Made by a program: the position numbers and the translations under genes
Part shown: positions 24,444 through 32,381 of the stretch, in pieces
How positions within the stretch are numbered: the stretch's first letter is position 1
How the letters are laid out: every line of letters begins with the position of its first letter
NCBI GenBank assembly: GCA_020635725.1
Contig: JACJZF010000017.1
Coordinates: 1 to 36,326 of the forward strand
Length of the DNA: 36,326 nucleotides
From: Flavobacteriales bacterium
GTDB taxonomy: Bacteria > Bacteroidota > Bacteroidia > Flavobacteriales_F > PHOS-HE28
Direction of reading: 5' to 3'
The notes under the pieces: model-generated
Told to the model about the DNA's origin: nothing
The model's database searches: none
The model's input: only the letters and a program-made list of their open reading frames with translations

Positions 24444-25841
24444 TCAGGCGCGCTTGAGTTGCGCGTACACGGCCAGCACCCCGCGCACATAGTGGAAGAC
24501 CTGGCTGCCCTTGCAATAGCCGTTCTTCATCTCGGGCCGCATGAAGTAGCGTGGCTTGGCGAGCAAGAGCACGGCGCGCTCCACATGCCCTTCCCAGCGC
24601 ATGGGATCGAGGCCCAGCTGCGCGGCGAGGCGTTGCGCGTCGATGATATGCCCCGGTCCCGCGTTGTAGCTGGCGAGCACGAAGCGCATGCGCTGCTCGC
24701 GATCGGGCACGGCGCGCATCCACAGCGTGTCCATGCGGGCGATGTAACGCGCGGCGGCCCGGATGTGGTCATCGACCACGGATGAGGTATCGAGGCCGAG
24801 GCGCGCAGCGGTGCGCGGCATGATCTGCATGATGCCCATGGCGCCCTTGTGCGAGGTCACGGTGCTGTCGAACCGCGATTCCTTCCAGGCCATGGCCGCC
24901 AGCAGCCGCCAGTCGAACGAGAGGCCGTCCGCATGGCTGCGGAAGTATTGGTCGAACGGCGAGATGCTATCCCGGTCCACGGCCTTCATGCGTCGCGGAC
25001 GCAGCGGGCCCGGCAGCGTGAGGGGATCGGTGAAGGCGCGCACCAGTTGCTCGCGAGCGCCGCCATCCCGCGCGATCCAGCCATTCAGCGCCTCCAGCAG
25101 CGCGGGGGAATCGCGCCGTGCCATGAAACGCCAGGGGATGGGCTGCCCAATAGGTCCTTCGAACTGAAGGAGCGGGAAGCGCTTCGCGGCGTGGCCGGCG
25201 CGCAGATCGGCTACCACGAGGCGTCCGCCATCGCCGAGCACCAGGTCCACGAACAGTTCCTCTTCCGTGCGGGAATGGAAGGCCTTGCCCGTGGCGGGCA
25301 CCTGATCACGCTCGAATCGGTAGGCATCCGCGGCGAAGGCGGAGGAACGGCTGATCAGCACGCTGTCGTTCGCGGCCGATATCGATGCGTTGCCATCGGA
25401 CCCGACCTCCGGCCGCTGGGTGGCGATGAACGGCTCCAGGCGCCAGAGCTCATCGGTGTAAGCGAAATGCCTAGCGTGGCCATGCTGCTCGGGCACGGGC
25501 GCGATCACCAGGTCGCCCTGCCCTTGCCAGAGCCAGGCCAGCAGCGAATCGCTCTCGGTGGCGACGCGCACGGCGAGCCGAAGCCCTTCCGCCTTGGCGA
25601 ACCGCTCCATCCATTCATAGGCGAGGCCGGTTCCGCCTTTCGGTCCGTTCTCCCAGACCAACGGATCGTCCATCACCAGCAGCCGCAGGGTATCGGCCCG
25701 CATGGAATCGAGGTCGCGCGCGATGCCTTCGCCATCCCACGGATGCCAGGCCTCGTCGCGCTTGGCCACGCGCATGAGCACGGCGACGCCCACGATGAAG
25801 GCCGCGGACGCCAGGATGAAGAGCCACCAGCGCGGCTTCAT
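24444..25841 (-). CDS. mltF: MltF-like membrane-bound lytic transglycosylase
   Basis: This 465-aa protein has an N-terminal membrane anchor (about residues 5-24), then a solute-binding-protein family 3 domain (about 45-260: LRLLVMDDPLVWENGPKGGT through RDSPALLEALNGWI). It ends in an SLT catalytic domain: AAMAWKESRFDSTVTSHKGA, where the Glu is catalytic, MGIMQIMPRTAARLG and ASYNAGPGHI. This is the MltF architecture; it cleaves peptidoglycan glycan strands to 1,6-anhydro products and may be regulated by muropeptide binding to the first domain. Its ATG overlaps the stop of acpH by 4 bases, so they are co-transcribed. Full-length. Confidence 0.88.
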   Translation of the reverse strand: MKPRWWLFILASAAFIVGVAVLMRVAKRDEAWHPWDGEGIARDLDSMRADTLRLLVMDDPLVWENGPKGGTGLAYEWMERFAKAEGLRLAVRVATESDSLLAWLWQGQGDLVIAPVPEQHGHARHFAYTDELWRLEPFIATQRPEVGSDGNASISAANDSVLISRSSAFAADAYRFERDQVPATGKAFHSRTEEELFVDLVLGDGGRLVVADLRAGHAAKRFPLLQFEGPIGQPIPWRFMARRDSPALLEALNGWIARDGGAREQLVRAFTDPLTLPGPLRPRRMKAVDRDSISPFDQYFRSHADGLSFDWRLLAAMAWKESRFDSTVTSHKGAMGIMQIMPRTAARLGLDTSSVVDDHIRAAARYIARMDTLWMRAVPDREQRMRFVLASYNAGPGHIIDAQRLAAQLGLDPMRWEGHVERAVLLLAKPRYFMRPEMKNGYCKGSQVFHYVRGVLAVYAQLKRA

Positions 25842-26413
25842 GGGGTGGTGCTCAGATGCGCCTTGATCGCGGGCAGAAAGGCGTTGAAGTCAGCAGTGAA
25901 CTCGTCGTCGTACGCGCGCAGCACCTCCTCGGTGCCGGCCATGCGGCCACCGTCGCCCACACGGCGCGAAAGCCCGCGCAATGCAGCACCGATCCCTTCG
26001 AGGGTGGCGTAGGAGCTCAACCAGTCGTGCGCGGACATGTACCCGAGCATACGTCGAGTGGCCTCTGGAAGATACGCTTCGTGCGCGTGGAGCAGGTCAT
26101 ATGCTCGGGAGCTGAACACGTCGAGCGGTTCCGGGTGCCACCGGCTCCAGTCACGCGCCAGCAAGTGGTCGATGAAGAGATCCATGGCCACCGGCGCGTA
26201 ATGCCCGGCCACCTCGCGCAGGCGCTGCCGGCCGGCGTGCACAGGGCGATGCAGATCGGTGAAGCTGTCGATGCGGCGGTGCAGGCGGATGCCGGCCTGG
26301 ATGCGCGGGTCGAAGCGCGATAGATCGCGCCCTTTCACCTCATCGCCCATGAAATTGCCTGTGATCACCAACGGGTCGTCGCCGCTGAGATACAGGTGCC
26401 CCAGGAAATTCAT
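25838..26413 (-). CDS. acpH: acyl carrier protein phosphodiesterase (AcpH/DUF479)
   Basis: This 191-aa protein begins MNFLGHLYLSGDDPLVITGN, then FMGDEVKG and GIRLHRRIDSFTDLHRPV, the signature of DUF479/ACP phosphodiesterase, with the His/Asp residues of an HD-like metal site. MDLFIDHLLARDW follows. AcpH removes the phosphopantetheine arm from acyl carrier protein; some family members may have other substrates. It starts at ATG 26413; a TTACCTTG box lies eight bases upstream. Its stop overlaps mltF by 4 bases, a pairing with no obvious biochemical link. Confidence 0.87.
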   Translation of the reverse strand: MNFLGHLYLSGDDPLVITGNFMGDEVKGRDLSRFDPRIQAGIRLHRRIDSFTDLHRPVHAGRQRLREVAGHYAPVAMDLFIDHLLARDWSRWHPEPLDVFSSRAYDLLHAHEAYLPEATRRMLGYMSAHDWLSSYATLEGIGAALRGLSRRVGDGGRMAGTEEVLRAYDDEFTADFNAFLPAIKAHLSTTP

Positions 26414-26495
26414 CGCCGCGGCAAGGTAACCGCGCCACCGGGGAGGCCCGGCGCGCCGCTCATGTGATCGCCCTGCATGGCCGGCGGCCCGCGGA

Positions 26496-26502
26496 TAACT
26501 TG
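26496..26502 (+). promoter_or_regulatory. -7-like box for the LytS/LytTR operon
   Basis: TAACTTG (followed by CG) lies 11 bases before the histidine kinase ATG and resembles TAnnTTTG with one base missing. The divergent acpH promoter lies about 75 bases to the left. Confidence 0.35.
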
Positions 26503-26513
26503 CGCCGTCGCCG

Positions 26514-27611
26514 ATGAGCCGAGAACCACATGGTGCCCTGGCACGCGTGCCCCGCTGGGCGCTTTACTGGGCCGCGCAGCTGATCGGCTGGGGAGCCTAC
26601 TTCGGGCTGTCGGTGCTGGCCAACTACCTCGAGGGCGAGTACAGCGCGCGGATCTGGGACGTGCTGCTCCCGGAATACATCACGGGCATCGGGGTGAGCC
26701 ATGCGCTGCGCGGCATCATCATTCGCAGCCGATGGCTCGAGCAGGGCATCGCGCAGGCGCTTCCGCGCGTGATCCTCGCCTCGCTGCTGCTCAGCCTGCC
26801 CGCGTTGCTGCTGGAGACCGTATTGGTGGGCATCGCCCTCGACGACCCGCTGGCCCTGCTCCGTCGCGGCCCGCTGGATGTGATCGGCCGGGTGATCAAC
26901 TGGACCCTGCTCCTCACGGGCTGGAGCTTCCTCTATTTCGCCTATGGCTATTTCGTGCGGCACCGGCGCGAGGAGATCCGCACCCTGCGCCTGGAGACCG
27001 CCAATCGTGAGAACCAGCTGAACACGCTGCGGGCGCAGATGAACCCGCACTTCATGTTCAATGCGCTCAACGGCATACGCGCGCTGGTCGATGAGAATCC
27101 CGAGCAGGCCAAGCGCGCGATCACGCAGCTCAGCGCCATCCTGCGCAATGCCATGAGCACCGTGAAGCGGCGCACCGTGCCCTTGGGCGAGGAGCTCGAT
27201 ATCGTCAAGAGCTACCTGGCCCTGGAGGCGATGCGCTATGAGGAGCGACTCCGCGTGCGCTTCGAGGTGGAGGCTGGTCTCGAACGCGAATTGGTGCCGC
27301 CCATGCTGCTGCAGACCCTGGTGGAGAACGCCGTGAAGCATGGCGTGGCCTCCCAGCCCGGTGGCGGCGACCTGATCATCGGTGCCCGGCGGGAGCAGCG
27401 GCAGCTCCTCCTCACCGTGAGCAACAGCGGTCATTATGAGGCAGGCCACGTGAACGTCAGCGGCATCGGCCTGCGCAACACGCGCAAGCGCCTCGAGCTC
27501 ATCTACGGCGGCGCAGCCCGCCTGCGCATCGGCAACGAACAAGACCTCGTGGTCACCGAGGTGGAGATTCCGCTCACCGTACCGCCCCCATCCACACCCA
27601 CCATCCCATGA
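26514..27611 (+). CDS. LytS/YehU-type sensor histidine kinase
   Basis: This 365-aa protein has four membrane segments (about residues 15-38, 50-70, 84-108 and 127-148), a short coil and a His_kinase (PF06580) domain: AQMNPHFMFNALNGIRAL with phospho-acceptor His179. The ATP site follows (TLVENAVKHG with Asn272) and GIGLRNTRKRLELIYGG. It lacks a separate sensor domain; the membrane bundle is probably the sensor. It overlaps its LytTR regulator by 4 bases and surely signals to it. A short Pro-rich tail ends the protein. Confidence 0.92.
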   Translation: MSREPHGALARVPRWALYWAAQLIGWGAYFGLSVLANYLEGEYSARIWDVLLPEYITGIGVSHALRGIIIRSRWLEQGIAQALPRVILASLLLSLPALLLETVLVGIALDDPLALLRRGPLDVIGRVINWTLLLTGWSFLYFAYGYFVRHRREEIRTLRLETANRENQLNTLRAQMNPHFMFNALNGIRALVDENPEQAKRAITQLSAILRNAMSTVKRRTVPLGEELDIVKSYLALEAMRYEERLRVRFEVEAGLERELVPPMLLQTLVENAVKHGVASQPGGGDLIIGARREQRQLLLTVSNSGHYEAGHVNVSGIGLRNTRKRLELIYGGAARLRIGNEQDLVVTEVEIPLTVPPPSTPTIP

Positions 27612-28336
27612 AAGCACTCATCATCGACGACGAACGGCTCGCGCGCAAGGAACTGGCCTCTCTGCTCGCAGGGCATGAGGGCATCGAGATCATCGGCGAG
27701 GCCGCCAACGCCGACGAAGCCGAGGCGCTCATCACGGAGAAGAAGCCCGACCTGCTCTTCCTCGACATCAACATGCCGGGCCGCACGGGGTTCCAGCTGC
27801 TCGAATCACTGGAGCATGCCCCGCTGGTCATCTTCGTCACGGCCTACGACGAGCATGCCCTGGAGGCCTTCCGCGTGAACGCGCTCGACTACCTCATGAA
27901 GCCGATCGACCCGGCACGGCTCGAGGAGGCGATCAACAAGCTGCCACGCAAGGGCGAGGAAGGCGTGCCGCAGCGCGAGGTGCTCAAGGAGAGCGACCAG
28001 ATCTTCCTGAAGGACGGCGAGAAGTGCTGGTTCGTGACGCTGAAGGACGTGCGCTACTTCGAGAGCGAAGGCAACTACGTGCGGGTGCGCTTCGGCGACA
28101 ACAAGCCCCTGGTGCTGCGCTCGCTCAACAAGCTCGAGGAGAAGCTCGATCCGCTGGTCTTCTTCCGCGCCAACCGCAAGCACATCGTCAACCTGCGCTG
28201 GGTGGACCGCATCGAGCCGTGGTTCAGCGGCGGGCTGATGGTGAAGCTCAAGCACACCGACAAGGATGGTGAGCCCGAGTCCATCGAGGTGAGCCGCAGG
28301 CAGGCCGCGCGCTTCAAGGACCTGCTGAGCCTGTGA
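27608..28336 (+). CDS. LytTR-family response regulator
   Basis: This 242-aa protein has an N-terminal receiver domain with acidic pair Asp8/Asp9, phospho-acceptor Asp53 (LLFLDINMPG), VTAYDEHA and NALDYLMKPID. A C-terminal LytTR DNA-binding domain (about residues 135-240) has VRYFESEGNYVRVRF, FFRANRKHIVNL and SRRQAARFKDLLSL. It is translationally coupled to the histidine kinase and forms a typical Bacteroidota LytS/LytR pair. Target genes cannot be read from the sequence. Confidence 0.95.
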   Translation: MKALIIDDERLARKELASLLAGHEGIEIIGEAANADEAEALITEKKPDLLFLDINMPGRTGFQLLESLEHAPLVIFVTAYDEHALEAFRVNALDYLMKPIDPARLEEAINKLPRKGEEGVPQREVLKESDQIFLKDGEKCWFVTLKDVRYFESEGNYVRVRFGDNKPLVLRSLNKLEEKLDPLVFFRANRKHIVNLRWVDRIEPWFSGGLMVKLKHTDKDGEPESIEVSRRQAARFKDLLSL

Positions 28337-28359
28337 TCGCGGACATGCGCTAAGGCCGC

Positions 28360-28367
28360 CATCTTTG
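28360..28367 (+). promoter_or_regulatory. -7-like box four bases before the enoyl-CoA hydratase
   Basis: CATCTTTG, then CGGC, then ATG at 28372. Seven of eight positions fit TAnnTTTG. A transcript starting 4-7 bases after the box would be leaderless. Confidence 0.45.
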
Positions 28368-28371
28368 CGGC

Positions 28372-29142
28372 ATGAGCGACGGCTATGTGAAGTCCAGCGC
28401 CGAAGGCGGTATCGCCACGGTCACCTTCCACCACCCCAAGAGCAACAGCCTGCCCGGCCACATCCTCCGTGGCATGGCCGAGGCCATCACCACCGCGGGC
28501 AGGGATCCCGCCACGCGGGTGATCATCCTGCGCAGCGATGGCGACAAGGCCTTCTGCGCGGGCGCCAGCTTCGACGAGCTGGTGTCCATCGAGGATGAAG
28601 CGCGCGGACTCGATTTCTTCAGCGGCTTCGCGCACGTGATCAATGCCATCCGCACCGTGCCGGTCTTCGTGATCGGCCGCATCCACAGCCATTGCGTGGG
28701 CGGCGGCGTGGGCCTCGCTTGCGCCGTGGATATCGCATACGCGCACAGCAGCGCCAGCGCGCGCCTGAGCGAGCTCGCCGTGGGCATCGGTCCGTTCGTG
28801 GTGGGCCCTGCCGTGGAGCGCAAGGTGGGCACCGGCCATTTCGGCCTGCTCAGCGCCACGCCCGCCACACGGCGCAGCGCAAGCTGGTGCGAGCAGCACG
28901 GCATCTACGCCGAAGTGCTCGATTCAGTCGAAGCGCTCGACGCGCGGATCGATGCGCACGCCAAGGAACTGGCCGCCTACAGCCCGGAGGCCATGGCCGA
29001 CATCAAGCGCGTGCTCTGGAAAGGCACCGAGGACTGGGACGACCTGCTGATCGAACGCGCCAAGGTCAGCGGCAGGCTCGTGCTGAGCGACTTCACGCGG
29101 AACGCCATTGCTGAATTCAAGGCAGCAGCGGTGAAGAAGTAG
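28372..29142 (+). CDS. enoyl-CoA hydratase/isomerase family protein
   Basis: This 256-aa crotonase-fold protein has the oxyanion-hole segments KAFCAGASFDELV and HCVGGGVGLACAVDI and the motif ARLSELAVGIGPFVVGPAVE followed by RKVG. The Glu in LSEL matches the second catalytic Glu of hydratases. The first catalytic Glu (normally in GGGxEL) is Gly here (GGGVGL), as in the methylglutaconyl-CoA hydratase-like branch, so the exact reaction is uncertain. Likely roles are fatty-acid or branched amino-acid (leucine) breakdown. The gene stands alone after the LytTR operon and appears to have its own promoter. The short lipoprotein gene follows 3 bases after the stop. Confidence 0.88.
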   Translation: MSDGYVKSSAEGGIATVTFHHPKSNSLPGHILRGMAEAITTAGRDPATRVIILRSDGDKAFCAGASFDELVSIEDEARGLDFFSGFAHVINAIRTVPVFVIGRIHSHCVGGGVGLACAVDIAYAHSSASARLSELAVGIGPFVVGPAVERKVGTGHFGLLSATPATRRSASWCEQHGIYAEVLDSVEALDARIDAHAKELAAYSPEAMADIKRVLWKGTEDWDDLLIERAKVSGRLVLSDFTRNAIAEFKAAAVKK

Positions 29143-29145
29143 CGC

Positions 29146-29763
29146 ATGGCTTTCATTCGCTTGTCCGTGGGCCTCATACTTTCGGCCCTATTCTGCAACT
29201 GCAGCAACGACCGCGGAGATACTTCTTCCGGCAAAGTCACGGTCTCCTCTGAGCTTGGGGCGACCACACTTGAACGACTGGTCGAAAGGCTACCTGTAAT
29301 CGACCTTCCTTGGAGTTTTGATCTCAGGGAGAATGAAGTCCAGTCAATTGAACTCTCTTCAATCGAGATTCAACTATTGGCGAATGACCCAGCACAAGAA
29401 GCCGGAAGCGTTCTGGGTATTCTCGAGAACGACCACGAAGTCATCCATATTCTATGGTTGACTCCAGCGGACTCGGAACTCCCGGTCATCTCCTCATTCT
29501 CATCGGAAGGTCAGTTCCTTCGTTCAACTTGCTTGGCAATCGGGAACTGCGCGCCATGGGATGAGCCTTGCTTCTCCTGTCATGAGACCATTCGCATTGG
29601 TACCGACCGCACTATTCTCGCCACTGACACAGTCACTTCTTGTGAATGCGATTCACTTTACGAACCGATACAAACCCCATGCACGCGCTACGTTCAGGTG
29701 ATGACCGGCACTTTGACTCCGCTTGGTGCCTGGCTTAAGCCAACAAAGCGAATCAACCTGTAA
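29146..29763 (+). CDS. hypothetical lipoprotein, AT-richer than neighbours
   Basis: This 205-aa protein has a short hydrophobic N-terminus ending ALFCNCSND; Cys17 or Cys19 could be the lipidated residue. The mature part is acidic and beta-rich with WSFDLRENEVQSIELSSIEI, a CAPWDEPCFSCHETI cysteine cluster, CECDSLYEP and a conserved-looking ending. Similar short lipoproteins in Bacteroidota have no assigned function. The base composition is visibly lower in G+C and the codon choice different (TCT, ACT, GAA rich) from both neighbours, which suggests recent acquisition. It starts 3 bases after the hydratase stop, so it may be read through from it. Confidence 0.65.
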   Translation: MAFIRLSVGLILSALFCNCSNDRGDTSSGKVTVSSELGATTLERLVERLPVIDLPWSFDLRENEVQSIELSSIEIQLLANDPAQEAGSVLGILENDHEVIHILWLTPADSELPVISSFSSEGQFLRSTCLAIGNCAPWDEPCFSCHETIRIGTDRTILATDTVTSCECDSLYEPIQTPCTRYVQVMTGTLTPLGAWLKPTKRINL

Positions 29764-29771
29764 TTCAGTCG

Positions 29772-30245
29772 TCAGCGCAGGCGATCCGCGCTGCGCACGA
29801 GATCGTCGTCTTTCTTGATCGCCCGCTCAGCCAAGTATGCCAGCACCAGGCCTGCCAAGGGCAGGAAGAACGCCGGCTGCAACATGGCGTCCACGGCACC
29901 GCCCTGCTTCAGGTAGGCCACCACGGAGCGGTGCGTGATCCACTCGGCCACCACCAAGGCCGCGCCCACCAGGTAGGTGTAACGGATCAAGCGCACCTGC
30001 CGCTGGCGATTCCGGAACAGGAAGATCAGGAGCACCCACATCGCGGCCAGTGCCACAGCTAGCGCCGCCAACGGCATCTGGAGCGATACATCCTCCGCCC
30101 GGCCGCCATCTGCGAAGGAGAGACCGACCAGCCCCAAGGTGAAGCCCATTTCACCGGAGCGGTACTCCACCAGCGCGAAGCCGAACATGAGCAGCACCGC
30201 CGCCGCGGCAGCGAGCAGGAAGAGGGTCTGGATACGCTGGATCAT
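29772..30245 (-). CDS. DUF4293 family membrane protein
   Basis: This 157-aa protein begins MIQRIQTLFLLAAAAAVLLM and ends AERAIKKDDDLVRSADRLR, both hallmarks of DUF4293. Four membrane helices lie at about residues 8-26, 53-76, 88-105 and 120-140. The family is confined to Bacteroidota and usually lies divergent to or next to rho, as here; its function is unknown. A CATATTTG box lies 14 bases before the ATG. It converges on the lipoprotein gene with 8 bases between stops. Confidence 0.9.
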   Translation of the reverse strand: MIQRIQTLFLLAAAAAVLLMFGFALVEYRSGEMGFTLGLVGLSFADGGRAEDVSLQMPLAALAVALAAMWVLLIFLFRNRQRQVRLIRYTYLVGAALVVAEWITHRSVVAYLKQGGAVDAMLQPAFFLPLAGLVLAYLAERAIKKDDDLVRSADRLR

Positions 30246-30259
30246 GGTTGAAAAGTGCG

Positions 30260-30267
30260 CAAATATG
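30260..30267 (-). promoter_or_regulatory. -7-like box for the DUF4293 gene
   Basis: CATATTTG on the minus strand matches TAnnTTTG in seven of eight positions, 14 bases before the ATG. Confidence 0.4.
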
Positions 30268-30303
30268 CCCCACGCGCCCTGTTGCGGATATGCGGGATCG
30301 CCT

Positions 30304-30311
30304 TACGTTTG
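30304..30311 (+). promoter_or_regulatory. -7 box of the rho promoter
   Basis: TACGTTTG fits TAnnTTTG perfectly; TGTTG about 20 bases upstream could serve as the -33 element. It predicts a rho leader of about 125 bases. Confidence 0.55.
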
Positions 30312-30375
30312 CCCCGTACCGCACCGGCGGGCGCCATTCGGCCCTGCCCCATCGCTGAACCACTTACTGGAACGA

Positions 30376-30420
30376 TAGGAAGCCCGCCCGGGCTCATCAC
30401 AGGCGTAAGCACACGCCTAT
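30376..30420 (+). promoter_or_regulatory. structured rho leader
   Basis: Within the rho 5' leader ATAGG (30375-30379) can pair with CCTAT (30416-30420), enclosing AGCCC/GGGCT (30381-30385 with 30390-30394). The second partner also competes with AGGCGT/ACGCCT (30401-30406 with 30413-30418), so two folds are possible. Rho is autoregulated by its own leader in other bacteria; whether that holds here is inference. Confidence 0.35.
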
Positions 30421-30443
30421 CCCACTGACCAGACCTACTGGAC

Positions 30444-32276
30444 ATGCACGACCATGACGCGCTGAGCGCGATGAAGCTCGCTGAGCTCAAGGAGATCGCG
30501 AAGAAGCTGGGCTTGAAGAAAGCCGATACCCTCAAGAAGCAGGACCTCATCGCCAAGATCCTGGAGGCGCAGGCCACCAAGGGCGATGGCAAGAGCGACG
30601 AGGAGAAGCAGATCGGACCGAGCTTCCGCGACGAGAAGGCCCTGATGGAGATGGCCGCCAGCGATGAATCGATCCTGATCACCGAGCCCGAAGCCACCGA
30701 GGAACCCGAGGATGACGATGACGACGACGAGGACGAGGAGGATGACGACGGCGATGAGGATGAGGAGGACGATGATGATGAGGTGAGCGACGAGGGCAAT
30801 GGCTCCGAGCGCAACAAGACTGCCGATGCCCCCCCTGCCACCGCTGCCGAACCGCCGAAACGTGAGCAGGGCAGCTGGCGCGTGCGACGTGAGCGCATGA
30901 GAGCTGAACGTCAGGAAGGCGGCGACCAACGTCCGCGCGAAGAGCGCCAGGACCAACAGCGCCGCGACCGTCCGCGTGAAGAGCAGCGTCCCGAACAGCA
31001 GCGGCGCGACAACGACCGGCAGCGCGACGACCGCCGCGACCGCAACGAGCGCAATGAGCGCAACGAACAGCGGAGCGACCGCCATGACCGCCAGCAGAAC
31101 AACGGCGGCGACAACCAGCGCAATGAGCGCCAGCAACAGCCCCAGCGCGAGCAGGTGACCTTCGATGCCTTCGTGGAGTGCGAGGGCGTGCTGGAGGTGA
31201 TGCCCGAGGGCTACGGCTTCCTGCGCAGCAGCGATTACAACTACCTGGCCTCGCCCGATGACGTGTACGTGGGCCAGCAGCAGATCAAGCAATACGGGCT
31301 GAAGCTCGGAGATACGGTGAGCGGTTACGTGCGTCCGCCGCGCGAAGGAGACAAGTTCTTCCCGCTGGTGAAGATCGACCGCATCAACGGACGCGATCCC
31401 GAATGGGTGCGCGATCGCGTGCCCTTCAAGTTCCTCACGCCCCTCTTCCCCGACGAGAAGTTCAGCCTGGCCCCGAAAGGCGCCGACATCAGCATGCGCG
31501 TGCTGGACCTCTTCGCCCCCATCGGCAAGGGCCAGCGCGGCCTCATCGTGGCACAGCCCAAGACCGGCAAGACCGTGCTGCTGAAGGACGTGGCCAACGC
31601 CATCGCCGCCAACCACCCGGAGGTCTACCTCATCGTGCTGCTCATCGACGAGCGTCCGGAAGAAGTGACCGACATGGCGCGCAGCGTGAAGGCCGAAGTG
31701 ATCGCCAGCACCTTCGATGAGCCGGCCTCGCGTCACGTGCAGGTCGCCGGTATCGTGCTGGAGAAGGCCAAGGCCCTGACCGAATGCGGGCACGACGTGG
31801 TGATCCTGCTCGATTCGATCACGCGACTGGCGCGCGCCTACAACACCGTACAGCCCGCCAGCGGCAAGATCCTCAGCGGCGGCGTGGACGCCAACGCGCT
31901 GCAGAAGCCCAAGCGCTTCTTCGGCGCCGCGCGTAAGATAGAGAACGGCGGCTCGCTCACGATCCTCGCCACCGCACTGGTCGATACCGGCAGCAAGATG
32001 GACGAGGTGATCTTCGAGGAGTTCAAGGGCACGGGCAACATGGAGCTCCAGCTCGACCGTAAGATCTCCAACCGTCGCATCTTCCCCGCCATCGACATCC
32101 TCAGCTCCGGCACCCGCCGAGATGATCTGCTGCACGGCAAGGAGGTGCTGCAACGCACCTGGATCCTGCGCAAGCACTTGGCCGACATGAACAGCGTGGA
32201 GGCCATGGAATTCGTGAAGAAGCACATGGAGGGCACCAAGAGCAATGAGGAGTTCTTGATTTCGATGAATAGTTGA
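30444..32276 (+). CDS. rho: transcription termination factor Rho with long disordered insert
   Basis: This 610-aa protein has a SAP-like N-terminal helix pair (MKLAELKEIAKKLGLKKADT), then about 190 residues of low complexity. These are first an Asp/Glu block (about residues 88-115) and then an Arg/Gln/Asn/Asp-rich block (about 130-232). The ordinary Rho core follows: RNA-binding cold-shock-like domain (GVLEVMPEGYGFLRSSDYN), Walker A AQPKTGKT (about 368-375), LIDERPEEVTDM, VVILLDSITRLARAYN and the C-terminal Q/R-loop region. It forms a hexameric RNA translocase that ends transcription. Bacteroidota Rho proteins often carry such inserts; the B. thetaiotaomicron one is reported to drive phase separation. 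The core is complete. It is divergent to DUF4293. Confidence 0.96.
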   Translation: MHDHDALSAMKLAELKEIAKKLGLKKADTLKKQDLIAKILEAQATKGDGKSDEEKQIGPSFRDEKALMEMAASDESILITEPEATEEPEDDDDDDEDEEDDDGDEDEEDDDDEVSDEGNGSERNKTADAPPATAAEPPKREQGSWRVRRERMRAERQEGGDQRPREERQDQQRRDRPREEQRPEQQRRDNDRQRDDRRDRNERNERNEQRSDRHDRQQNNGGDNQRNERQQQPQREQVTFDAFVECEGVLEVMPEGYGFLRSSDYNYLASPDDVYVGQQQIKQYGLKLGDTVSGYVRPPREGDKFFPLVKIDRINGRDPEWVRDRVPFKFLTPLFPDEKFSLAPKGADISMRVLDLFAPIGKGQRGLIVAQPKTGKTVLLKDVANAIAANHPEVYLIVLLIDERPEEVTDMARSVKAEVIASTFDEPASRHVQVAGIVLEKAKALTECGHDVVILLDSITRLARAYNTVQPASGKILSGGVDANALQKPKRFFGAARKIENGGSLTILATALVDTGSKMDEVIFEEFKGTGNMELQLDRKISNRRIFPAIDILSSGTRRDDLLHGKEVLQRTWILRKHLADMNSVEAMEFVKKHMEGTKSNEEFLISMNS

Positions 32277-32279
32277 GAG

Positions 32280-32370
32280 GTTGTTCCTTCGCTTCGCTCG
32301 GAATGACGGTTGGGAGTTGAGAGTTGTTCCTTCGCTTCGCTCGGAATGACGAGTTGGGAGTTGGGAGTTG
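32280..32370. repeat. tandem PSEARNL-type repeat with GTTGGGA heptads
   Basis: Two identical 29-base copies (32280-32308 and 32323-32351), each containing TTCCTTCGCTTCGCTCGGAA, are separated by 14 bases and followed by GTTGGGA heptads to about 32370. The reverse strand reads ATTCCGAGCGAAGCGAAGG, the familiar dispersed repeat that gives the spurious peptide VIPSEA in Bacteroidota annotations. It separates rho from the next gene and may end the rho transcript or be inert. Confidence 0.75.
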
Positions 32371-32381
32371 GTTGAACGGGC

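Noticed and set aside
30435..32225. 596-codon minus-strand frame opposite rho
   Set aside because: It mirrors the Rho coding sequence; its long Leu/Val/Ala runs arise from the acidic and Arg/Gln blocks read backwards.
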